From the NCBI GenBank assembly GCA_026986355.1, contig JALSOO010000048.1, positions 1 through 15,672 of the forward strand: 15,672 bases of DNA, written 5' to 3'. A program made the translations under genes and the position numbers. The notes below the pieces were generated by a model that worked only from the letters and a program-made list of their open reading frames with translations, searched no databases and was not told where the DNA came from. This stretch comes from Campylobacteraceae bacterium (GTDB taxonomy: Bacteria; Campylobacterota; Campylobacteria; Campylobacterales; Sulfurovaceae). Of this stretch, positions 8,267 through 14,282 are shown one piece after another; position 1 is the first letter of the stretch; each line of letters starts with the position of its first letter.

Positions 8267-8327
8267 AACCCCTTTTACAATATAATTGTTTAATTATATT
8301 ATAATTAGTTAAAAAAGTAAAGGGTTT
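8267..8327 (-). promoter_or_regulatory. Nested inverted repeats with TATAAT boxes between the PilT-like gene and the coiled-coil gene
   Basis: The inner perfect 9-bp repeat AATATAATT / AATTATATT (8279-8287 and 8292-8300, loop four bases) lies inside outer imperfect arms: AACCCCTTTTAC (8267-8278) and GTAAAGGGTTT (8317-8327). On the reverse strand, two overlapping TATAAT boxes (8293-8298 and 8298-8303) could drive the coiled-coil gene. The outer arm next to that gene contains its GGGG ribosome-binding site. The other arm also has a local alternative, GTAAA-CCC-TTTAC followed by six T on the reverse strand (8317-8329), a weak terminator-like hairpin just after the PilT-like stop. Confidence 0.45.
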
Positions 8328-9474
8328 ACTCCAAATCTTCCTCATCTATCTTTAAATCAAAAATATCTACGTTCTTATTATCATTAGAGTTCTCCTCTTT
8401 TCCCTTAACTCCTATACCTTGAAGTTTAAGTTTCATATCAGAAGCATTTGTTGCATGTTCATAAACGGTCTCTTCGGTAATTCTATTGGCATGATACAAC
8501 TCCAAAAGTGCTTGGTCAAAAGATTGTGAGCCATAAATCTCTTTTCCCTCTTCAATAGTATCCAAAATCTCATAATCACGGTTCTGCTCTATCAATTCAG
8601 ATATTCTTGGTGTCAATTTCATTACCTCAATAGCTGCAGCACGTTTACCATCAACAGTTTTTACCAGTCGTTGAGAAACAACCCCCTCCAAAACAGAAGC
8701 CAACGTCATACGGATACGATTCTGCTCCTCGGTAGGAAACATTCCAATAACCCTATTGATTGTCTCTTTGGCATCTAATGTATGAAGTGTAGAGAATACT
8801 AAGTGTCCTGTATTGGCAGCGTGAAGAGCAATCTCAATTGTCTCTAAATCACGCATCTCTCCAATCAAAATAATATCAGGGTCTTCACGCAAAGCACCCT
8901 TTAGAGCATTACCAAAAGATAGAGTATCTTGTCCTACTCCCCTCTGCGACACCAGAGATTGTTTATCGGGGTGAACAAACTCTATTGGGTCTTCTACTGT
9001 AATAATATGCTTTTTTCGTGTAGAGTTGATATGATTTAGCATCGCAGCTAATGTAGTAGATTTTCCACTTCCTGTTACACCTGTTACAAGAACTAACCCT
9101 CTATGTAAATTTGATAATTCTGTAATCACAGAGGGTAGCTGTAACTCCTCTATTGTTAAAATCTTGACAGGAATAATCCTAAGAACAGCAGAAAGTCCGT
9201 CCATTTGATAGAAAAAATTTAGACGAAAACGATTATCCTCATCTAATATATAGGTAGCATCTAACTCTTTGGTAGTAGTTAAGGTCTCATACTGTTCAGA
9301 GGTCAAAATAGCTTTGGCAATACCATCTAACTCTTCATGAGTAATGACTCTATCACCAAGTTTTAATAAATCTCCATTAACACGCAAACGTATAATAGAG
9401 CCTGATTTTAGATGAAGGTCACTACCCCCATTGTGGATAAGATTTTTTAGATAAAATTGTAGTTTTTTTTCCAT
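8326..9474 (-). CDS. PilT/PilU-type secretion ATPase
   Basis: 382-residue hexameric AAA-like ATPase of the PilT family, which powers type IV pilus retraction. All nucleotide motifs are present: Walker A GVTGSGKST (132-140), Asp box EDPIEF (161-166), Walker B DPDIILIGEMRD (198-209) and His box STLHT (228-232). The N-terminal PAS-like region begins with GGSDLHLKSG. The C-terminal part reads GSQSFDQALLELY and NASDMKLKLQGIG, closer to PilU than to PilT; I do not see the PilT motif AIRNLIRE, so PilU or a PilT paralogue is as likely. The last 25 residues are acidic. A reverse-strand TATAAT lies about 30 bases upstream. No other pilus gene is in the window. Confidence 0.92.
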   Translation of the reverse strand: MEKKLQFYLKNLIHNGGSDLHLKSGSIIRLRVNGDLLKLGDRVITHEELDGIAKAILTSEQYETLTTTKELDATYILDEDNRFRLNFFYQMDGLSAVLRIIPVKILTIEELQLPSVITELSNLHRGLVLVTGVTGSGKSTTLAAMLNHINSTRKKHIITVEDPIEFVHPDKQSLVSQRGVGQDTLSFGNALKGALREDPDIILIGEMRDLETIEIALHAANTGHLVFSTLHTLDAKETINRVIGMFPTEEQNRIRMTLASVLEGVVSQRLVKTVDGKRAAAIEVMKLTPRISELIEQNRDYEILDTIEEGKEIYGSQSFDQALLELYHANRITEETVYEHATNASDMKLKLQGIGVKGKEENSNDNKNVDIFDLKIDEEDLE

Positions 9475-9501
9475 AATTATATATTCTTTATTTTTTATTA
9501 A

Positions 9502-9507
9502 ATTATA
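9502..9507 (-). promoter_or_regulatory. Candidate -10 box for the PilT-like gene
   Basis: Reverse-strand TATAAT in AAAGATATAATTTAAT, 28 bases before the ATG at 9474, in the 66-base gap after ffh. The gap is almost pure A/T, so a chance match is easy. Confidence 0.45.
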
Positions 9508-9540
9508 TCTTTATAATCTTATAAAAGTGAATATTAAAAA

Positions 9541-10881
9541 TTATCTTGGAATTCCCCTACCTTGTGCCTGTTTCATCATATCTTGCATCTGTTTCATACC
9601 ACCTTTTCCAGAGAACTGTTTTGCCATCTTTCCTGCATTTTTAAACTGTTTCAAGACACGGTTTACATGCATTTGACTCATTCCTGCACCAGAGGCAAGT
9701 CTTCTTTTTCGCGTATTATTTAAAAGTTCTGGATTTTCACGCTCTTTTGGGGTCATGGAGCTAATCAATGCTTTAATCTGTTTAAGCTCTTGTGAATTTT
9801 CCAAATCCATATCTCCAATCTGTTTTGCCATACCACCCATTCCAGGAATCATTCCCATAATAGACTTCATAGAACCTAGCTTTTTCATAGTCTCCATCTG
9901 TTCTAAAAAGTCATTAAAATTAAACTTACCTTTTTTAATCTTTTTAGAGAGTTGTTTTGCTTTTTTCTCGTCTATAATATTGGCTGTCTTCTCTGCTAAG
10001 GAGTCTAAATCCCCTGCACCCATTAGACGCGATACAACTCTATCAGGTATAAACTGCTCCAAATCAGGCATCTTCTCTCCAGCCCCAATAAATCGAAGTG
10101 GAACACCAACTTGATGAGCAATACCCATAGCTACCCCACCTTTGGAGTCTCCATCAAATTTACTCAGAACAACGCCTGTAATTCCAATCTTATCTTTAAA
10201 AGTTTGTGCAGTACGAACTGCGTCCATTCCTGTCATGGCATCAGCTACATAGAAGAGTTCATCAGGATTTGCTACTTTTTTGATACTTGCCAACTCCTCC
10301 ATAAGCTCATCATCAATAGCCAAACGACCTGCTGTATCTATTAGCACTACATCATAAAGCTCTTTTTGAGCCTTTTTAATACCCTCTTTTACAATCTGGT
10401 TGGGCGTTTTGGACTCATCTGCGACCAAAGTAACATCAATCTGTTCACAAATCTGACGCAACTGCTCTACAGCTGCTAAACGTTGTAAATCTCCTGCTAC
10501 TATTAGTACTTTTTTCTTTTTCTGCTCTTTTAAAAAGTATGCTAATTTACCCGTAGTAGTCGTCTTTCCCGAACCTTGCAACCCAATCATTAATACAATG
10601 GTTGGTGGCTTAGAGGCAAATACAAATCCTTGATTTCCTTTGGCTGTCAAGATACGAGTCAACTCATTTTGTAATGCTTTTAGAAACTTCTCTTTACCAA
10701 CATCACCTTTAACCTCTTTTTCTACATTAACCAAAAGTTCTTTGACCACTTTATGATGAACATCAGCTTTTAGAAGTGATTTTTTTAACTCTTTTAGGGC
10801 TTTTGCTAGTGCTTTGTTATCATCATAAAAACGAATTTTGTCTATTGCACCTTTGAAACTATCTGTTAGGGTATCAAACAT
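9541..10881 (-). CDS. ffh: Signal recognition particle GTPase Ffh (SRP54)
   Basis: Binds signal sequences of nascent membrane proteins and, with FtsY, delivers ribosomes to the translocon. The 446 residues comprise a helical N domain (1-90) and a G domain with G1 GLQGSGKTT (100-108), DTAGR (182-186) and SKFDGDSKGG (240-249). The methionine-rich M domain (about 300-446) contains IMGMIPGMGGM and binds both SRP RNA and signal peptides. The DxxRPAA motif reads DLQRLAAVEQL (131-141), with Leu instead of the usual Pro. The ATG at 10881 gives the standard N-terminus; the ribosome-binding site is weak (GAGAG). It is the first gene of the leftward block and has a TATAAT 37 bases upstream. Confidence 0.97.
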   Translation of the reverse strand: MFDTLTDSFKGAIDKIRFYDDNKALAKALKELKKSLLKADVHHKVVKELLVNVEKEVKGDVGKEKFLKALQNELTRILTAKGNQGFVFASKPPTIVLMIGLQGSGKTTTTGKLAYFLKEQKKKKVLIVAGDLQRLAAVEQLRQICEQIDVTLVADESKTPNQIVKEGIKKAQKELYDVVLIDTAGRLAIDDELMEELASIKKVANPDELFYVADAMTGMDAVRTAQTFKDKIGITGVVLSKFDGDSKGGVAMGIAHQVGVPLRFIGAGEKMPDLEQFIPDRVVSRLMGAGDLDSLAEKTANIIDEKKAKQLSKKIKKGKFNFNDFLEQMETMKKLGSMKSIMGMIPGMGGMAKQIGDMDLENSQELKQIKALISSMTPKERENPELLNNTRKRRLASGAGMSQMHVNRVLKQFKNAGKMAKQFSGKGGMKQMQDMMKQAQGRGIPR

Positions 10882-10917
10882 ATTTATCTCTCTATTAGTA
10901 TAAATTTTATTGTTGAG

Positions 10918-10923
10918 ATTATA
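10918..10923 (-). promoter_or_regulatory. Candidate -10 box for ffh
   Basis: Reverse-strand TATAAT in TTTAGCTATAATCTC, 37 bases before the ffh ATG. A short palindrome-like element, GGCTTAAAAGCC on the + strand (10932-10943), lies immediately upstream where a regulator or -35 contact would fall. The 122-base divergent gap also has to hold the promoter of the NlpC/P60 gene, for which TATAGA/TATCCT-like boxes around 10958-10986 are only weak candidates. Confidence 0.55.
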
Positions 10924-11003
10924 GCTAAATGGGCTTAAAAGCCATATCTTATATTTGCTATAGATTAAGTTAAACTTGCTATCCTTATATGAAAGGAGTA
11001 ATT

Positions 11004-11507
11004 ATGAATAAAATTATAAATATCAGTATACTTTTATCTTTGATACTATTTACAGGTTGTTTAAAGAGACCAATAAAGAATAAAAGAGTTAATTATAGAG
11101 TACAAACCATTCCCTCAAATAATATGATTATCAAAGAAGCTTATAAACATTTAGGTAGCCCATATAGATATGGAGCAACAGGACCAAATAGTTTTGATTG
11201 CTCTGGATTTGTTTATGCTGTTCATCGAAATTTAGGCATTAAAATTCCTCGTACCTCTCGTGACCAATCAGAGATTAGAGGTAGAAAACTCTCTAAAAAT
11301 GAACTTAGAGCAGGAGATTTACTCTTTTTTGATACTGCACATAGAGGACATGTCAATCATGTGGGTATCTATCTTGGTAATGGGAAATTTATCCATGCAA
11401 GTAGTGGCAAGGCTCACTCTGTGACTATTTCTGATATAAATGCATGGTACAAAGACAAATTTAGATGGGGTAAACATGTTTATGATGCTATACCAAGTAG
11501 ATTTTAA
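11004..11507 (+). CDS. NlpC/P60 family peptidoglycan endopeptidase, lipoprotein
   Basis: Probable cell-wall cysteine peptidase that cuts stem-peptide cross-links, anchored in the outer membrane. I start it at ATG 11004, not the in-frame ATG at 10989: AAGGAG (10993-10998) sits five bases before 11004 and would be inside the longer form. The 167 residues begin with a lipoprotein signal peptide ending in LFTGC (Cys19). The NlpC/P60 domain (about 40-160) holds the triad Cys66 in DCSGFV, His119 in HVGIYLG and His131 in FIHASS, as in E. coli Spr/MepS. Its TAA overlaps the stop of the convergent LytM gene within a shared TTAA. Confidence 0.95.
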   Translation: MNKIINISILLSLILFTGCLKRPIKNKRVNYRVQTIPSNNMIIKEAYKHLGSPYRYGATGPNSFDCSGFVYAVHRNLGIKIPRTSRDQSEIRGRKLSKNELRAGDLLFFDTAHRGHVNHVGIYLGNGKFIHASSGKAHSVTISDINAWYKDKFRWGKHVYDAIPSRF

Positions 11508-12229
11508 GGTCGTCCCCTCAATAATCTCTTGTACGCATCAACCAAAGATGTGTATGGTGGTACATAAACACTTTTAGAGTATCTACCAAATCGTATGGTC
11601 TCTTTTATATCAAAGTGTAGATGGATTGATGTTTTGGTTTTTCCCATATTATTAGATACTCGACCTATTTTTTGCCCTCTCCATACTCTTTGTCCTCTTT
11701 TTACTTGGATAGATTTTGAATTTAAATGTAGATAACGGTAGGTTCTACCTGATTTACCTCTAAGTTTTACACTATATGAACCGATATAAGTAATCACTCC
11801 CTCCTCTACAGCTACAGCATAGTGAGTATTGTCTCGACAATCTTTTGCACGAATATCAACACCTTGGTGTCCTACTCCTGCTGGACATAGAGGCATTTTA
11901 TGTGTTCGTGTCTCACAATAGTTATCTCTCCAAGGATAGGAGTAGTTTCTCTTGTCACATAAACTTCCTCTTTGTCCATATAATCCTCCTACTCCATATA
12001 CTTGTGAATTGATATATGCAGGGGCATAGGCTAAAGGGAAACGGATATGTGGTGCATAGATATACCTGTCTCCTCTTCGACCTCTTCCACTATGTGGTTT
12101 TAGGTATCCTGCTGGATAGTAGGTAAAACCTCTACCTTTCCATGTCTCTTCTACTGCATCTCTATTTTTATCTTTTTTTGCACAAGATAGTAGTAAAAAT
12201 AAGATAGAGATAGTTAAAAAATATTTCAC
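11504..12229 (-). CDS. LytM/M23 family peptidase-like lipoprotein
   Basis: Probable periplasmic peptidoglycan hydrolase, or activator of one. The 241 residues start with a lipoprotein signal peptide (LLLSC, lipidated Cys16). An Arg/Tyr/Gly-rich region (about 30-110) of unknown role follows, then an M23 domain with the zinc motif H121-x3-D125 in GHQGVD and H203-x-H205 in HLHFD. The usual zinc and catalytic residues are therefore kept, so it is likely an active enzyme. Five cysteines at 91, 105, 115, 131 and the lipobox suggest disulfides. The start is GTG at 12229 with a strong GGAGG (12236-12240) inside the upstream gene, and its GTGA overlaps that gene's TGA stop. It is the last gene of the five-gene leftward cluster beginning with the zorA-like gene. 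Confidence 0.9.
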   Translation of the reverse strand: MKYFLTISILFLLLSCAKKDKNRDAVEETWKGRGFTYYPAGYLKPHSGRGRRGDRYIYAPHIRFPLAYAPAYINSQVYGVGGLYGQRGSLCDKRNYSYPWRDNYCETRTHKMPLCPAGVGHQGVDIRAKDCRDNTHYAVAVEEGVITYIGSYSVKLRGKSGRTYRYLHLNSKSIQVKRGQRVWRGQKIGRVSNNMGKTKTSIHLHFDIKETIRFGRYSKSVYVPPYTSLVDAYKRLLRGRP

Positions 12230-12741
12230 TTATTACCTCCTACTACTATAAGTTGCTTATATAGATTTTTGATAAAATCCTCTTTTATACAACGTTTATC
12301 GCTTTTTGTTTGACACTCGATTTGTAACTCATAGTTTGCACCCTGTTTATTGAAATTAGCTGTTATTATCCTTGCTTCTTCCTCTATACTGAACTCAACA
12401 ACATTTGATGCTTTCATCATTTTTTGAAATTTAGAGCCTTGATTTGAGAAATCCTCTTGAAATGTTCTATCTCCTGAAATCATAATCGTAGCATCTTTGA
12501 GTATAAAGCTAATCGTATAGAAGTATCTATCAGCAACAACTACCATATTTTTATCATAAGCAAATAATCTAGGTATATAGACAGGCAATCTAGTATCTTT
12601 TACTCCTTTTGTCAAAACATTAGGATATGGGATTGATGGCTTTTGCTGTTTTTGAGTAACTTTTGACCACTCTATATCTAGTATTCCACTTTTAGAATAT
12701 AGAGAAGATACTAACAGTAGAGTAATTAGTAGTAAACGCAT
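12226..12741 (-). CDS. Unrecognised exported protein, paired with the LytM lipoprotein
   Basis: 171 residues; I cannot name a family. A signal peptide (about 1-16, MRLLLITLLLVSSLYS) indicates export to the periplasm. The mature protein has a proline-rich start (KPSIPYPN, LPVYIPRLF), then alternating hydrophobic stretches such as MVVVADRYFYTISFILKDATIMISGD that suggest a small beta-rich fold. It has two C-terminal cysteines (C-x9-C, ECQTKSDKRC) that could form a disulfide. The ATG at 12741 has an AAGGAG site buried in the end of the HNH gene, three bases after that gene's stop. It overlaps the LytM start by four bases, so these two are translated as a pair. It may regulate or assist the LytM enzyme. 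Confidence 0.82.
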   Translation of the reverse strand: MRLLLITLLLVSSLYSKSGILDIEWSKVTQKQQKPSIPYPNVLTKGVKDTRLPVYIPRLFAYDKNMVVVADRYFYTISFILKDATIMISGDRTFQEDFSNQGSKFQKMMKASNVVEFSIEEEARIITANFNKQGANYELQIECQTKSDKRCIKEDFIKNLYKQLIVVGGNK

Positions 12742-12744
12742 GAT

Positions 12745-13602
12745 TTAGCTCCTTACTTTTTTGCTATTATAACATCTATCTTTAAACTCTCTATAACTAG
12801 AAGTGGATTTAATACGACTATGATACCTATCTACGTTAGAGTGGCACTCTATACAGAGGACTTTTAAATTCTCCTCTTGGTTATTTTGCTTATCTCCATT
12901 TTGATGATGTGTATGTATGAACCTCTGTTGATATGTTGTTTTGGCTCTCCAACCACACTCTTGACAAGTATAATTATATTTTTTTCTAAGTTGAGTTGAT
13001 ATTTCATTCCATTTATATGTGTAGGTGTTGGGTCTTGCATCTTCTCCTTTTTCCAAAGAACTCGTATCAAAATCAAAAAAACTACTTCTATGTTGATGAA
13101 AATCTTTGAGATTGAAATTTTCCACATCATAATCAGAAGCAAACTGTTTTTGTAGAAATCTTTTTAGGCAATTTTTGCATACATTTAGTTTTTGATTCTC
13201 TCTATGAGCTATAACTCCTCCCCTATAATCACTAAATGTAAAGTAAAATGTACCATCAACTCTATTATTAATCTTATATCTATGTTTTCTACCCGTCTCA
13301 AACATTTGGGAAATTGTACTGCATTTATATAGATGATACTTGTATATATCTTTTGGTTGGATATAGTTTAGATGACTTTTATCAATGGATTTCACAGCAA
13401 TATAGAGATTGACCTTTACCAAGCGACCATCAGGCAACAAATCAAAAAGCTCCCCACTCTCTCCTACCAAAATATCAGATAGATTTTCGATATTTTTACC
13501 CTCTAGGGATAATATCTCTTTTGCATCAAGTAGCTCTCGTTGAGTGATAGATTGTACAGAATCTAAAAAAGTATCAAACATTGTAAACTTTATCTCCATC
13601 AC
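12745..13602 (-). CDS. HNH endonuclease, ZorE-like effector of a type II Zorya system
   Basis: Predicted DNA-cutting or nicking protein of 285 residues (284 if the ATG at 13599 is used; GTG at 13602 and ATG at 13599 are adjacent and both touch the zorB stop, GTGATG). The C-terminal HNH domain (about 205-262) holds the zinc pairs C213-x2-C216 and C250-x2-C253-H254, the catalytic HH at 232-233 in IHTHHQNGD, and Asn245. The N-terminal half is unusual: Cys94 (YHLYKC), a GRKHRYKINNRVDGTFYF block (104-121) and C142-x2-C145 (VCKNCL) look like a second zinc-binding unit. HNH proteins in third position after zorA and zorB define type II Zorya, where the gene is called zorE. Identity to characterised ZorE could not be tested. 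Confidence 0.82.
   Translation of the reverse strand: MMEIKFTMFDTFLDSVQSITQRELLDAKEILSLEGKNIENLSDILVGESGELFDLLPDGRLVKVNLYIAVKSIDKSHLNYIQPKDIYKYHLYKCSTISQMFETGRKHRYKINNRVDGTFYFTFSDYRGGVIAHRENQKLNVCKNCLKRFLQKQFASDYDVENFNLKDFHQHRSSFFDFDTSSLEKGEDARPNTYTYKWNEISTQLRKKYNYTCQECGWRAKTTYQQRFIHTHHQNGDKQNNQEENLKVLCIECHSNVDRYHSRIKSTSSYREFKDRCYNSKKVRS
12766..12771 (-). promoter_or_regulatory. Candidate internal promoter for the exported-protein/LytM pair
   Basis: Reverse-strand TATAAT in GATGTTATAATAGC, inside the last codons of the HNH gene and 24 bases before the ATG at 12741. No -35 is recognisable. It also encodes Tyr-Asn in the HNH protein, so it may be coincidental. Confidence 0.35.
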
Positions 13603-14282
13603 TTTGAAACCTCTAAGATTTTATAGATTTTATCTTCTGTTTTCATCTGTACTTTAAACTCAACTCTTCTTGATTTGATAATATCGGGAATCGTATGATT
13701 ATTATCTATATACCTCATCTTGGCAAAAGCCATACCGTTAGCTCGTAAGTGTCTCTCTAGCCAATCTCTATAATCTATATCACTAATTTTATAACAGTAG
13801 CTCAAAACATTATTAGCTCTTGATTGAGATAGAGACATATTTTTTAGATATATCTTCTCCTTTGATGTAGCACCTCTCCAACCGTTTGAGGTGTGTCCCT
13901 CTATACGTACCTCATCAATCTCATTTTTATATTTTTTTGAGTATAAGATATGGATATATCTAGGAAAAAAATCATTCAAAATATCTTTAAATGCTATTTT
14001 TAGATTTGATTTGCCACTTCCAAACAGAACCGTAGGAGAGTTGAATACAATACTATTATCCTTGGTTATATCAGCTTCCCATTTAGCTAAGTCGTTTGCA
14101 AACTCTGCATGTAAATCTTGATTTAGCTCTTTTTTATCTTTATTATAGGTAATAGCTATCTCTTTTATCTTGTCTTTATCTGTTTGTACCTCTATCATAA
14201 AACTTATAGCAATAAACATAAAAATAAGCATCAACCCTGACATCATATCAGAGATACTCATCCATTCACTATTTGATTTCAT
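13599..14282 (-). CDS. zorB: ZorB-like MotB/OmpA-domain motor protein
   Basis: 227-residue inner-membrane protein that would anchor the ZorA ion channel to peptidoglycan. The short N-terminal cytoplasmic stretch is followed by one helix (about 13-30) that starts with ISDMMSGLMLIFMF. Asp12 is in the position of the MotB/ZorB aspartate that carries protons. A polar, partly coiled linker (31-75) leads to an OmpA-like domain (about 78-215) with VRIEGHTSN (125-133), SLSQSRANNVL (150-160) and SRRVEF (204-209), the usual peptidoglycan-binding signature. It overlaps the zorA-like gene by 14 bases and the HNH start by four, implying coupled translation. Flagellar MotB is unlikely: no flagellar genes are present and the partner differs. 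Confidence 0.85.
   Translation of the reverse strand: MKSNSEWMSISDMMSGLMLIFMFIAISFMIEVQTDKDKIKEIAITYNKDKKELNQDLHAEFANDLAKWEADITKDNSIVFNSPTVLFGSGKSNLKIAFKDILNDFFPRYIHILYSKKYKNEIDEVRIEGHTSNGWRGATSKEKIYLKNMSLSQSRANNVLSYCYKISDIDYRDWLERHLRANGMAFAKMRYIDNNHTIPDIIKSRRVEFKVQMKTEDKIYKILEVSK

Noticed and set aside
9755..10344. Two + strand open frames opposite ffh
   Set aside because: They are antisense to a fully conserved ffh gene and read as low-complexity, Ser/Ile/Phe- or Cys-rich sequence typical of antisense shadows. The same applies to + strand frames at 7153-7416, 13891-14121 and 14327-14542 and the reverse frame at 1695-1937.
10932..10943. GGCTTAAAAGCC as a terminator or strong operator between ffh and the NlpC/P60 gene
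   Set aside because: The stem is only five pairs with a two-base loop and no T-run. It is noted only as a weak element next to the ffh -10 box.
10989..11003. Longer NlpC/P60 protein starting at ATG 10989
   Set aside because: The strong AAGGAG site falls inside this extension and is correctly spaced for ATG 11004, which also gives a clean lipoprotein signal peptide.
12864..13142. 92-residue reverse-strand open frame within the HNH gene
   Set aside because: It lies in another frame of the HNH coding sequence, with no ribosome-binding site and no recognisable domain, while the overlapping frame has clear HNH motifs.
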